A stretch of DNA of 64,000 nucleotides from Anaerolineaceae bacterium (GTDB taxonomy: Bacteria; Chloroflexota; Anaerolineae; Aggregatilineales; Phototrophicaceae): NCBI GenBank assembly GCA_028818375.1, contig JAPPOB010000010.1:682001-746000 (forward strand). The letters run 5' to 3'. This document shows positions 44,211 through 54,130 of the stretch, piece by piece. Every line of letters starts with the position of its first letter. Within the stretch, counting starts at the first letter, position 1. Made by a program: the position numbers and the translations under genes. The notes under the pieces are model-generated. The model ran no database searches and was not told the origin of the DNA. It saw only the letters and a list, made by a program, of their open reading frames with translations.

Positions 44211-45194
44211 ATGACCGGGGAACGCACCTTTGTCACTGGCGCGCTCGGGTGTATAGGCGCCTGGGTGACCCGCAATTTGCTGCGCTCCGGCGCGCCGGTC
44301 ACCATATTTGACCTCGGAACGGACCGCAAACGACTTGAATTGATTCTGGATCCGGGTGAAATCGCCAGGATCGAATTCATTCAGGGAGACGTCACCGACA
44401 CCGAAGCAGTCGCGAAGGCCCTGCAAGGTTCCGGCGCGCGGCGCATCATCCATCTGGCGGCGTTGCAGGTGCCCTTCTGCCGCGCCAACCCGCCGCTGGG
44501 CGCCAGCGTCAACGTGATCGGCACAATCAACATCTTCGAGGCGGCGAAAGCGCTGGGCATCGACCACGTTGTCTATGCCGGCAGCGCCGCCGTCTATGGC
44601 CGCGGCGACGAATACGACCGCGACATCATCGAGAATGACGCGCCCTTCCTGCCGAAGAATCTTTACGGCGTGTTCAAGCTGGCCAACCAGGGCACCGCAC
44701 AGATATACCGCCAGGACCATGGCATCAACAGCATCGGCCTGCGCCCCTACACCGTCTACGGCCCGGGCCGCGACCAGGGCATGACCTCCACGCCCACCCG
44801 CGCCATGCTGGCCGCCGCCGCCGGCCAGCCCTGGCACATTTCCTTCGGCGGCCGCAACGGCTTCCAGTTCACCGATGACGTGGCCAAAATCTTCATCCGG
44901 GCGGCCAGCCTGCCGGACTGGGAAGGCGCAGAAAGTTTCAATCTTGGAGGGTCGATCGCCCATATGAGCGCGGTGGTCGCCGCCATCGAAGGGGCCGCGC
45001 CAGAAGTTACCGGACAGATAACATTCGAGGATGCGCCCCTGGCCCTGCCCGCCGGCACCAGCGACCGCGCGCTCGTGGAAGCCATCGGCCCCGTGCCTTG
45101 CACGCCCCTGGAAGAGGGCGTGGCCTATACCATCGCCCATTTTCGCGACGCCCTGTCAGACGGGAGAATCGCCCTGGATGAGTACGACACCTGA
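44211..45194 (+). CDS. NAD-dependent epimerase/dehydratase family protein
   Basis: A 327-aa extended SDR. The glycine motif is TGALGCIGAWV, the catalytic Ser lies in YAGSAAVYGRG and Tyr/Lys in LYGVFKLANQ. RPYTVYGPGRDQGMTS marks the substrate domain. GAGGA lies 5 bases before the ATG. It resembles nucleotide-sugar epimerases, but the operon contains sugar-modifying oxidoreductases and not glycosyltransferases, so a free sugar or sugar acid may be used. The next gene begins 17 bases inside its 3' end. Confidence 0.85.
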   Translation: MTGERTFVTGALGCIGAWVTRNLLRSGAPVTIFDLGTDRKRLELILDPGEIARIEFIQGDVTDTEAVAKALQGSGARRIIHLAALQVPFCRANPPLGASVNVIGTINIFEAAKALGIDHVVYAGSAAVYGRGDEYDRDIIENDAPFLPKNLYGVFKLANQGTAQIYRQDHGINSIGLRPYTVYGPGRDQGMTSTPTRAMLAAAAGQPWHISFGGRNGFQFTDDVAKIFIRAASLPDWEGAESFNLGGSIAHMSAVVAAIEGAAPEVTGQITFEDAPLALPAGTSDRALVEAIGPVPCTPLEEGVAYTIAHFRDALSDGRIALDEYDT

Positions 45195-46380
45195 GGCGGC
45201 AGAACTGCGCCGGCTATTCCTGCTTGAGCCCGGGGTCGCTTTCTTCAATCACGGCTCCTTTGGCGCTTGTCCGCGTCCGGTCTTTGAGGCTTACCAACGC
45301 TGGCAACGGGAACTGGAATTGCAACCCGTAAGCTTCATGTTCGATCGCAGTCCGCAGTTGCTGAACGAGACCCGCGCTCATCTGGCCCGCTGGCTGAAGA
45401 CTTCCGGCGCCAACCTGGTCTTCACGACCAACGCCACTACCGGCGTCAACACCGTCGCGCGCTCCCTGCAGCTGGAGCCTGGCGACGAAATCCTGACCTG
45501 TGACCACGAATATGACGCCATTGACAACACCTGGCGTTTCACCTGCGACAATAGCGGCGCGCGCATGGTTGTGCATTCCGTCCGGCTGCCACTGGAGTCG
45601 CCGGGTGCCCTTGTCGACGAATTCTGCGCCGCCATCGGACCACGCACGAAAATCATCAGCCTCAGCCACGTGACGTCTCCAAGTTCGCTGATTCTGCCCA
45701 TCGCGGAGATCTGCCGCCGCGCCCGTGAAGCGGGCGTGCTGACAGTCATTGACGGCGCCCACGCGCCCGGTCACGTCGACCTGGACATGGAGGCCATTGG
45801 CGCGGACTTCTACGCCGGCAACTGCCACAAGTGGCTCAGCGCGCCCAAGGGCTCCGGTTTTCTCTACGTTCGACCGGAACATCATGACCTCGTCAACCCG
45901 CTGGTCATCAGCCACGGCCAGTATGCGCACGTCAAGGGCATGTCCATCGACCTGGGCGTTGACGACGATGAACGCAGCGTTCTCAACGAACGACACGACT
46001 GGCAGGGAACGCGCGACATGGCCGCCTGGTTCGCCATCGCCAGCGCCATCGACTTTCAGCGTGAGCACAACTGGCCGGCGGTGCGTCAACGCTGTCACCA
46101 GCTGGCCCTGGAACTGGCCGGGCGAATCTCTGCGCTGGGCGGCGACCTGCCGCCCTTTGCCCGTGACCAGGGCACCTGGCACGCGCAAATGATTTCGATC
46201 CCGGTGCAGGGCGAGAAACTGGCGCAGAGGTTTCGCCAGCTTTACCGGGACAGCAAGGTGGTCGTCGCCGGAGGGGAATTCGCCGGCAAGGGCTTTGTGC
46301 GGGTGTCAGTGCAGGGCTACAACACGGAAGAGGATGGCGAACGCCTGATTGCGGCGCTCACTGCAGTCGGTCTGACCTGA
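45178..46380 (+). CDS. Class V PLP-dependent aminotransferase family (isopenicillin-N epimerase-like)
   Basis: A 400-aa fold-type I PLP enzyme. FFNHGSFGACPRPV at the N terminus is the family hallmark. TTNATTGVN binds cofactor phosphate, VIDGAHAPGHVDLD carries the Asp that contacts the PLP ring nitrogen, and the Schiff-base Lys is in GNCHKWLSAPKGSGFLYV. Relatives include isopenicillin-N epimerase, cysteine desulfurase-like and C-S lyase enzymes. As the last gene of the sugar operon it could transaminate, or eliminate from, an aminated intermediate. Its 3' end overlaps the convergent ftcD gene by 23 bases. Confidence 0.83.
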   Translation: MSTTPEAAELRRLFLLEPGVAFFNHGSFGACPRPVFEAYQRWQRELELQPVSFMFDRSPQLLNETRAHLARWLKTSGANLVFTTNATTGVNTVARSLQLEPGDEILTCDHEYDAIDNTWRFTCDNSGARMVVHSVRLPLESPGALVDEFCAAIGPRTKIISLSHVTSPSSLILPIAEICRRAREAGVLTVIDGAHAPGHVDLDMEAIGADFYAGNCHKWLSAPKGSGFLYVRPEHHDLVNPLVISHGQYAHVKGMSIDLGVDDDERSVLNERHDWQGTRDMAAWFAIASAIDFQREHNWPAVRQRCHQLALELAGRISALGGDLPPFARDQGTWHAQMISIPVQGEKLAQRFRQLYRDSKVVVAGGEFAGKGFVRVSVQGYNTEEDGERLIAALTAVGLT

Positions 46381-47272
46381 CCAGGCCCGTCTCTTCCAGT
46401 CTGCGTTCCAGGACCTGCTCTTCGGGTGATTTCAGTAACTGCAGATCGCAGCCGGCGGCGGCATCCAGCGCCGCACGGGGAATGAGGCCAACCAGTTCGC
46501 TACCGTACAGGCTGATGCCTTCCCGTCCCGCCTCGCGTCGCAGCGCGTCCATGACCGCCGCCAGCCCCGTGCGACGGTAGTCCGTCAGGTTCATGGAGAC
46601 CTGGGCGCGGCCGGCAACCCGCATCCCCAGGGCCTGCAACGCGGGCAGTCCGCCATCGGAAGCGCGAATCCTGCGCGCGATGCGCCCTGCCACGTCGACA
46701 TCCGCAGAGTCCAGCCAGACGTTCCAGGCGATGAGCGCCTCCCGCGCGCCGATGGCGACGGCGCCGGCCCTGCCCATTTTTGACGGCCCGCAATCCGGTC
46801 TGCGCTGCTCGTCACCGCCTATGGCAATCCGAAGACCTTCATAGCCGCCACGCCGGATGTCTGCCAGCTGCCTGGCTTCAGGACCCCTCGCGGCGGCGCC
46901 GTAAAGATAGACGGGCAGTTGCAACTCCCTGCCAACCCGGGCGCAGAGACCGCGCGCAAGGTCTCGACATTGCGCCAGTGTGCTGCCCTGCAAAGGCGTG
47001 AAAGGGACGACGTCCGCTGCGCCGATGCGCGGATGCTGGCCTTCGTGGCGTCCCATGTCGATGCGTAGCGCGGCCCCTTGAATCAGGGCGAACAGGGCAT
47101 CCCCCATGGCCGCAGGCGGGCCGGCGACACTGATCACGCTGCGATTGTGGTCAGGGTCGCTGTGTACGTCCAGCAAGCGAACGGCCGGACAGGCACAGGT
47201 CGCCGTGACAATGGCGGCAACCACAGGTTGCCCTCGACCCTCGGATACATTGGCCGCACTCAATACCAGCAC
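46358..47272 (-). CDS. ftcD: Glutamate formiminotransferase (single-domain FtcD)
   Basis: A 304-aa protein matching only the N- and middle formiminotransferase subdomains of FtcD, without the cyclodeaminase domain. ANVSEGRGQPVVAAI and LLDVHSDPDHNRSVISVAG are signature stretches, then DMGRHEGQHPRIGAADVVPFTP and VYLYGAAA. The start is GTG at 47272, because GGAGGGG lies 5 bases upstream and the N terminus then fits the family; the frame opens further upstream. It transfers the formimino group from formiminoglutamate to tetrahydrofolate in histidine breakdown. No other hut gene is nearby. Confidence 0.88.
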   Translation of the reverse strand: MLVLSAANVSEGRGQPVVAAIVTATCACPAVRLLDVHSDPDHNRSVISVAGPPAAMGDALFALIQGAALRIDMGRHEGQHPRIGAADVVPFTPLQGSTLAQCRDLARGLCARVGRELQLPVYLYGAAARGPEARQLADIRRGGYEGLRIAIGGDEQRRPDCGPSKMGRAGAVAIGAREALIAWNVWLDSADVDVAGRIARRIRASDGGLPALQALGMRVAGRAQVSMNLTDYRRTGLAAVMDALRREAGREGISLYGSELVGLIPRAALDAAAGCDLQLLKSPEEQVLERRLEETGLVRSDRLQ

Positions 47273-47295
47273 GTCGGCCCCTCCATTCAGGCCGG

Positions 47296-47301
47296 ATTGT
47301 A
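47296..47301 (-). promoter_or_regulatory. Probable -10 element (TACAAT) of ftcD
   Basis: TACAAT on the minus strand, 23 bases before the ftcD GTG, in the divergent spacer shared with the Gfo/Idh/MocA gene at 47385. No clear -35 hexamer. Confidence 0.4.
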
Positions 47302-47384
47302 CTGCACGCCGCTTTCCGTGCTGATTGACAGAGGGCGCCGCCCGTGTCAGGCTTTCGCCGTTAGCGGGGTGTTTTGGAGTGACC

Positions 47385-48692
47385 ATGAAAAAGTTGAGCG
47401 CCGTGATGCTGGGCGCCGGCAACCGCGGGCTGTTGACCTATGGCCCCTACGCCCTGGCCCACCCTGAAGAACTGGAATTCGTCGCCGTGGCCGAGCCGCG
47501 CCAGGAACGACGCGAACACTTCGCCAGGGAACACGGCATCCCGCCCCAGCGCCAGTACGACTCCTGGGAGTCTCTGCTCGCTGTCGGCAAGCTGGCCGAC
47601 GTGCTCTTCAACTGCACCCAGGACCAGTTACATACGGCCACGACCCTGGCTGCCCTTGACGTCGGCTACGACATCCTGCTCGAAAAGCCCATGGCGCACA
47701 ACCTGCTCGACAACATGCGTCTGGTGCAGACAGCCGAGAAGAAGGGCAGGCTGCTGGCGACCTGTCACGTCTTGCGCTACACAGCATTCTTCCAGATCCT
47801 GCGCGACATCCTGCGTTCCGGCCGTCTGGGGCGCATCGTCAACGTCGATCATCGCGAGAATCTGATTTTCTGGCACATGGCGCACAGTTACGTGCGCGGC
47901 AACTGGCGCGCGGAGGAAAGTTCCGCCCCCATGTTGCTGGCCAAGTGTTGCCATGACCTCGATATCCTTGGCTGGTTGCTGGGCCGGCGCTTCACACGGG
48001 TCAGCTCTTTCGGCAGTTTGACCGCCTTCCGTCCCGAACACGCGCCACCGGATGCGCCCCTGCGTTGCACCGACGGCTGCCCTCACGCGGACAGCTGCAA
48101 GTTTTACGCGCCCGGATTCTACGCCAGGGACGGCGACTCCTTCATGCTCAACGCCGTCGCCATGAATGCCGGAGCCGACGAACGCCTTGAGTTGCTGGCC
48201 AGTTCCAGCCCATACGGGCGATGCGTCTGGCACTGTGACAACACGGTCGTAGACCATCAAACGGTCTTGCTGGAAGCGGAAGACGGCACGACCGTGACCC
48301 TGATCATGCAGGGGCACGGCTTCGAGGAATGCCGCACCATGCGCTACGACGGCACCCTGGGCACCTTGCAGGCGAGGATGGGTGGCGCAGGCGGCAACAA
48401 GATCACCCTGCGCGATCACCTCAGTGGCAGAAGCGAACAGATCGAGGTTCAGGACGCCGCCAGCGGCCACGGCGGTGGCGACTTCGGCATCGTGGCCGCC
48501 TTTCTGCGCGCGGCCCGCGGCGCACCGGACCGGGATCTGCCCACGGCCAGGGAGTCGCTCGAGAGCCATTTGCTGGCCTTCGCCGCCGAGGAAGCCCGCA
48601 ACAGCCGCAAGGTCATCAAGGTGGACCGTTTCCGTCGCAGGGCGGAAAAAGCGCTGAAACGCGAACGAAAACGCCAAAAAAGCAAAGGGTGA
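47385..48692 (+). CDS. Gfo/Idh/MocA family oxidoreductase with cysteine-rich insertion
   Basis: A 435-aa NAD(P)-dependent oxidoreductase. MLGAGNRGLLTYGPYA begins the Rossmann domain and LLEKPMAHN is the EKP motif. The substrate domain has LAKCCHDLDILGWLLG, with the catalytic Asp/His pair, and an insertion CTDGCPHADSCKFYAPGFY with three Cys that may hold a metal. GGAG lies 5 bases before the ATG. The C terminus is strongly basic (RRRAEKALKRERKRQKSKG). It is monocistronic, divergent from ftcD, and similar to members acting on free or polymer-derived sugars; substrate unknown. Confidence 0.87.
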   Translation: MKKLSAVMLGAGNRGLLTYGPYALAHPEELEFVAVAEPRQERREHFAREHGIPPQRQYDSWESLLAVGKLADVLFNCTQDQLHTATTLAALDVGYDILLEKPMAHNLLDNMRLVQTAEKKGRLLATCHVLRYTAFFQILRDILRSGRLGRIVNVDHRENLIFWHMAHSYVRGNWRAEESSAPMLLAKCCHDLDILGWLLGRRFTRVSSFGSLTAFRPEHAPPDAPLRCTDGCPHADSCKFYAPGFYARDGDSFMLNAVAMNAGADERLELLASSSPYGRCVWHCDNTVVDHQTVLLEAEDGTTVTLIMQGHGFEECRTMRYDGTLGTLQARMGGAGGNKITLRDHLSGRSEQIEVQDAASGHGGGDFGIVAAFLRAARGAPDRDLPTARESLESHLLAFAAEEARNSRKVIKVDRFRRRAEKALKRERKRQKSKG

Positions 48693-48695
48693 TGC

Positions 48696-48720
48696 CTTCG
48701 CCGGTCCGGCAGAGGCGAAG
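48696..48720. terminator. Hairpin between convergent Gfo/Idh/MocA and AONS-family genes
   Basis: CTTCGCC and GGCGAAG form a perfect 7-bp stem with an 11-base loop containing CCGG, 4 bases after one stop codon and 34 bases from the other. No T-run follows on either strand, so terminator activity is only probable. Confidence 0.45.
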
Positions 48721-48754
48721 TCAATTCAAACCGGAATTCCCGGAGCCGGCATAG

Positions 48755-49972
48755 TCAGTTTGCGCCAGCCTTGACCGGGGCCGGAATGAAATCCAGGCGT
48801 TCACCGACCTCGCGAAAGGCCTGCAGAGCCTGATCAAGGTGCTCCCTGCGGTGCGTGGCCGTGTAACTGGTGCGCAGCAGACCGGCGCCCGGCGGGGTGG
48901 CCGGCGGGACGACCGGGTTGGTATAAACGCCAGCCTCGATCAAGGCGTGCCAGGCCAGCGCCACGCGGAAGTCCTCACCCAGGATGACGGGCACGACAGG
49001 CGTGTTGCTGGCGCCGGTGTTGTATCCAAGGACATTCAGTTGGTCCCGCATGTAGTCCGCGTTCCGCCACAGGTTCGTAACGTGTTGCGGCTCACTCTCC
49101 ATGATGTCAAGCGCCTTGAGCACGGTCGCAACGTTGGGCGCGGGCAACGCTGCCGAGAAAATCAGTGAACGGGCGTGGTGCTGGATGTATTGCACGGCTT
49201 CCGCGCTGCCGGCAATGAAACCGCCGATTGAGGCAAAGCTTTTGCTGAAAGTTCCCATGATCAGATCGACCTCGTCAGTGAGGTCGAAGTGCGCCGACGT
49301 ACCGCGGCCGCCTCCGGTCACGCCCATGCCATGGGCGTCGTCGACCATGATGCGGGCCCCGTAACGCTTGCAAATCTCGACCAGTTCCGGCAGCGGGGCC
49401 AGGTCGCCCATCATGCTGTAGACGCCGTCCACCACCACCAGTTTGCCGGCGTCAGCCGGCAGACGCGACAGGACTCTGTCGAGGCTGCTCACGTCGTTGT
49501 GAAGGAAACGCTTCATCTCGCCGCGCGCCATAATGCAACCATCGACGATGCTTGCGTGGTCGTCCTTGTCGACGATGACGAAATCGCCCTTGCCCACCAT
49601 CGCCGAGATCGTGCCGACGTTGGTCTGGTAGCCGGTGGGAAAGACCACCGCGGCTTCCTTGCCTACGAATTCGGCCAGGCGCCGGTCCAGTTCAAGATGC
49701 AGTTCCAGCGTGCCATTGAGGAAGCGTGAGCCGGTAACGCTCGTGCCATAGTGCCGCACGGCGTCCAGCATCGCCTCTCGCACGCGCGGGTCGGTCGTAA
49801 GGCCCAGATAATTGTTCGAGCCCAGCATGATCACGTCACGGCCTTCGATGGTCGCGGTCACGCCTTCGGACTGGCTCAGCGCGCGGAAATAGGGGTAGAT
49901 GCCGATGGACTGTGCTTCCCGCACGCGTAACATGTGGCTGTCGCTGGCGATCTTGTCATAAAGATCTGCCAT
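48755..49972 (-). CDS. Alpha-oxoamine synthase family PLP enzyme (KBL/AONS/SPT-like)
   Basis: A 405-aa fold-type I enzyme. GSNNYLGLTTDPRV, GTSVTGSRFLNGTLELH, VFPTGYQTN, DDHASIVDGC, DDAHGMGVTGGGRG and the PLP-Lys segment GTFSKSFASIGGFIAG are diagnostic of the alpha-oxoamine synthase family. Members condense an amino acid with an acyl-CoA: KBL (glycine + acetyl-CoA), AONS (alanine + pimeloyl-CoA) or serine palmitoyltransferase (serine + acyl-CoA). No biotin or threonine-degradation gene adjoins, so I cannot pick between them. AGGAGT lies 6 bases upstream of the ATG. A CATAAT -10-like element is at 50043-50048. Confidence 0.85.
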   Translation of the reverse strand: MADLYDKIASDSHMLRVREAQSIGIYPYFRALSQSEGVTATIEGRDVIMLGSNNYLGLTTDPRVREAMLDAVRHYGTSVTGSRFLNGTLELHLELDRRLAEFVGKEAAVVFPTGYQTNVGTISAMVGKGDFVIVDKDDHASIVDGCIMARGEMKRFLHNDVSSLDRVLSRLPADAGKLVVVDGVYSMMGDLAPLPELVEICKRYGARIMVDDAHGMGVTGGGRGTSAHFDLTDEVDLIMGTFSKSFASIGGFIAGSAEAVQYIQHHARSLIFSAALPAPNVATVLKALDIMESEPQHVTNLWRNADYMRDQLNVLGYNTGASNTPVVPVILGEDFRVALAWHALIEAGVYTNPVVPPATPPGAGLLRTSYTATHRREHLDQALQAFREVGERLDFIPAPVKAGAN

Positions 49973-50099
49973 GATCGGACTCCTGTTCAGGGCCGAAAGC
50001 CCCTGTTCGGGATCAAAACCCGCGTCACCTGGTTACGGCGAGATTATGCTGCAAATACCGGGAATATGCCATAGAAGAACAACGAGGGTCTTTGCGACC

Positions 50100-50128
50100 T
50101 TGTCCTGCCGGTGGTCAGACGCTACAAT
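50100..50128 (+). promoter_or_regulatory. Promoter of the small membrane protein gene
   Basis: TTGTCC (50100-50105), 17-base spacer, TACAAT (50123-50128), 41 bases before the ATG at 50170. This is the best-matched TACAAT promoter in the window. Confidence 0.55.
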
Positions 50129-50169
50129 GTCGTCGTCATGAAATCCTGGCGCAAACAGGGAGTTGCTGC

Positions 50170-50433
50170 ATGTCCTCGTTGACCATCAAGCGCATCATAG
50201 TTTGGGTCGTGTCGACGATTCTTGGGCTGCTCAGCGCCCTGCTGATCATCACGGTCGGCTTTGCCATCCTGCCGTCGATCTTTTTGCCGCCAATCATCAC
50301 GCCTGTCAACTCGGAAGCCATCAGCATCGCGCGTTACGGCACCATTTACTACGCGACCACCGCCCTGCCCCTCGCGCTGCTCTTCATGGTCTGGCTGGAC
50401 CATTTTCTCGATACCCGCATCTTGCCGGACTAG
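50170..50433 (+). CDS. Small two-helix membrane protein, unknown function
   Basis: An 87-aa protein with membrane segments at about residues 8-38 (IIVWVVSTILGLLSALLIITVG and following) and about 58-75 (IYYATTALPLALLFMVWLDH). A short loop NSEAISIARYG joins them, with Tyr and Asp-rich ends (DHFLDTRILPD). AGGGAG lies 8 bases before the ATG and a good promoter lies upstream, so it is very likely expressed. It is followed by a convergent polysaccharide deacetylase after 7 bases. No family recognised. Confidence 0.7.
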   Translation: MSSLTIKRIIVWVVSTILGLLSALLIITVGFAILPSIFLPPIITPVNSEAISIARYGTIYYATTALPLALLFMVWLDHFLDTRILPD

Positions 50434-50440
50434 ATATCCT

Positions 50441-51253
50441 TCAGGCGGCGCCCCTTTCTTCCAGCCAGTCCGCCCGCAGCAGGGCCTCAAAGTTTCGCAG
50501 CGTCAGGTCTCTGTTCACGCGTAAACGAGCCAGATCGAAGAGCCCCGTGCTGTCATGCAGGACGCCCGCGCGAGTACTCAGGGCCATTCGATAGCCGGCT
50601 TCACGGGCCACCTGCCTTGCCAGCGCATCGTGCTTGCCAAAGGGCCAGGCGATGGCAGTGGGCGCCACACCGGTCCAGGCCTCCAGGCTTTCGCGGCTGC
50701 CAAGCAACTCGTACACCAGCAAGTCCCGCTCAAGGCCGCTCAGGTCCCGGTGCGATCGACTGTGCGATTCAATGGACATGCCCTGGGCCGCCATGGCGAC
50801 CAGCTGTTCGCGGTCGAGATGCAGCGGGTCCCGTGCGTCCACGCGTTCGCTGATGATGAAAAAAGTACCACTGAAACCGGCCTCCAGCAGCAGGGGCATG
50901 ACGACGCTGAAGTGGTCGACGTGGCCGTCATCAAAGGTCAGGATGACGGGTTTGGGCGGCACCTTTTCACCATGGCCCAGTGCGCGAAACAGTTGACCGG
51001 GAGAGATGCTACTGTAGCCGGCGTCGCGCAGCCAGGCCAACTGCTCCCGGAACACCTCCGGGCGCACCGTCAGGCCGATGCGCAGGGTGTCAGCGTCCCT
51101 CGGCAAGGGAGAAACGTAGTGGTACATCAAGATGGGCACGCGAATGCGCCGCATGGTGCCGTCCTGCGCCCTGGCCAGGGCGTTCAGCGCCAGCAGGCAC
51201 ACAACAAGCGATACGGCAAGGCGTGGTCGAAGGGAAATCACAAAAGGCTGCAC
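50441..51253 (-). CDS. Polysaccharide deacetylase (NodB homology domain), probably secreted
   Basis: A protein of about 270 aa with a likely signal peptide (FVISLRPRLAVSLVVCLLALNALARAQ) followed by a NodB-fold deacetylase domain. The metal-binding motifs are ILTFDDGHVDHF (TFDDG), with the second Asp, and SHSRSHRDL (HxxxH). VPILMYHYVSPL and WPFGKHDALAR complete the five-motif pattern. It removes acetyl groups from N-acetylglucosamine- or xylose-type polysaccharide outside the cell. The start GTG at 51253 is chosen only because it begins the signal peptide; no ribosome-binding site is clear. Divergent from the HMG-CoA reductase gene. Confidence 0.85.
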   Translation of the reverse strand: MQPFVISLRPRLAVSLVVCLLALNALARAQDGTMRRIRVPILMYHYVSPLPRDADTLRIGLTVRPEVFREQLAWLRDAGYSSISPGQLFRALGHGEKVPPKPVILTFDDGHVDHFSVVMPLLLEAGFSGTFFIISERVDARDPLHLDREQLVAMAAQGMSIESHSRSHRDLSGLERDLLVYELLGSRESLEAWTGVAPTAIAWPFGKHDALARQVAREAGYRMALSTRAGVLHDSTGLFDLARLRVNRDLTLRNFEALLRADWLEERGAA

Positions 51254-51315
51254 GTTTACCGGCCCGGGGTTCGCACAATAGCGCGAGTGCCAATCTGATA
51301 GCAAATGACAGAGCC

Positions 51316-51330
51316 TGACTGTTACAGTCA
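51316..51330. promoter_or_regulatory. Palindrome just upstream of HMG-CoA reductase
   Basis: TGACTGT-T-ACAGTCA, a perfect 7-bp inverted repeat with one central base, ends 5 bases before the ATG at 51336. It contains a TACAGT that could be a -10 for a leaderless transcript; there is no ribosome-binding site before the ATG. It could be a regulator site or part of the promoter. Confidence 0.4.
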
Positions 51331-51335
51331 CCGCA

Positions 51336-52630
<1,295 letters not shown>

Positions 52631-52634
<4 letters not shown>

Positions 52635-54091
52635 ATCGCAATCTCTATGCGGACGATTGTCTGAATGTCCTGAACAACCCAGAAGTTTTGCCTGATGGCA
52701 GTGTTGATCTGATATATCTAGATCCTCCGTTCAATTCCAACAGCAGATACAACCTGCCATTTAAGGGAAAGGACAAGAATCTCAAGCCAGTGGAAGTGTT
52801 TACGGATACATGGGAGTGGAGCGACCAAGAAGACGCTACCCTAGCTACGTTTTTGCGAAATCCTCAGCAAAGACACTTGGGCAACCTCATTGAATATGCA
52901 TTGACAATAACTGGGGGGCGTTCCAGAAAAAACAACCTCGGTGCGTATCTGGTCAACATGGCTACACGACTAATTGCGATGAAGCGAGTGCTTAGCGACA
53001 AAGGATCAATCTTTTTGCACTGTGATCCAACCGCAGGACACTACTTGAAGCTGATTTTGGACGGAATTTACGGAAGAAACAGTTTCCGCAACGAGATTGT
53101 TTGGTGTTATACAGGACCTGGCTCACCGAAGATGCGACAATTCAACCGCAAACATGACACGGTTTTTTGGTATTCATTTGGGGACTCCTGGACGTTCAAC
53201 AAGGATGAAGTGCGGCTTCCTCATAAGGATGGAGGACCACACGCAGGTGGATTTAAAGGTGCAAGTATCAAACCTGATGATCCTTCTTACGGAGAAAAAG
53301 GGGAAGTTCCTGAAACCTGGTGGATAGATATCGCGATTGCTCCTCGATCAAGTATCGAATACTTGGGCTACCCCACCCAGAAGCCAATAGCTTTGCTCGA
53401 AAGAATCATATTGGCGGCTTCCAACAAAGGTGACTTGGTTCTTGACCCATTTTGCGGGTGTGGAACTGCTATGCACGCATCTGAGTTGTTGAAGCGTAGA
53501 TGGATTGGAATCGACATTTCCAAGTTCTCGACTGGTCTGGTAAGAGAACGGCTCTTGTCAAGGATTCCCACTTTAGAGAAGTCAGCGATAAAGCAATTTG
53601 GTACACCCACTAGCGTCGAAGAAGCGAGAGCCTTGGCTGAACTAGATCGCTTCGATTTTGAAAAGTGGGTATGTGGATTTATTGGAGCACATGGAATGTT
53701 TCACGATCCCGGCGACAGAGGTCCAGATTCCGGCGTAGACGGCGTGATTGAGTTTTACCCAATAAGAATAGGAGAGCCTGCCAAACCAGAATACGCCATA
53801 GTTCAGGTAAAGAGTGGAGAAGTCACTCCGGATGCGGTTGGGAGATTGTATGCCACAGTAAAGAGACTGGACGCGACGGCAGGGATTCTCGTTTGTTTTG
53901 CAAGACAAATGAGGACAGTCGAAAACAACAGGAACAGAGATCAATTCGAAGACAGCTTGGATGCCTACCCGGTTATTCAAGGGTTCAGTATAGAGGACAT
54001 GCTTTCAGGTAAAAACCTGAGACTGCCGCCTTTTGCTCCAAGAAGGAAGGGTGAAGCGCCAGGGAGTTCAGGCCTGTTCTTTCAAAAATAG
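52631..54091 (+). CDS. DNA methyltransferase fused to a PD-(D/E)XK-like nuclease domain
   Basis: A 486-aa protein. Residues 1-310 are a beta-class amino-methyltransferase: catalytic DPPF (31-34), then PTQKP (248-252) and the S-adenosylmethionine motif DPFCGCGTA (272-280) with WIGIDIS. The DPPF and FxGxG motifs are in the order used by Ncol/beta-class adenine or cytosine-N4 enzymes. Residues about 335-465 carry a second domain with PDSGVDGVIEFYP (Asp370) and YAIVQVKSG (Gln392, Lys394), a D...QxK nuclease core of the Mrr type. The DNA is much more AT-rich than both flanks (27 G+C in 60 bases at 52741). The ATG overlaps the HMG-CoA reductase stop. Modification and cleavage in one polypeptide would make a compact restriction-modification system. 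Confidence 0.85.
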
Positions 54092-54130
54092 TCAAGCAAA
54101 CTCGAATCTGGGAGTGGGGTTGTTAATCGA

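Noticed and set aside
47325..47330. TTGACA as -35 for the Gfo/Idh/MocA gene at 47385
   Set aside because: No -10-like hexamer lies 16-18 bases downstream.
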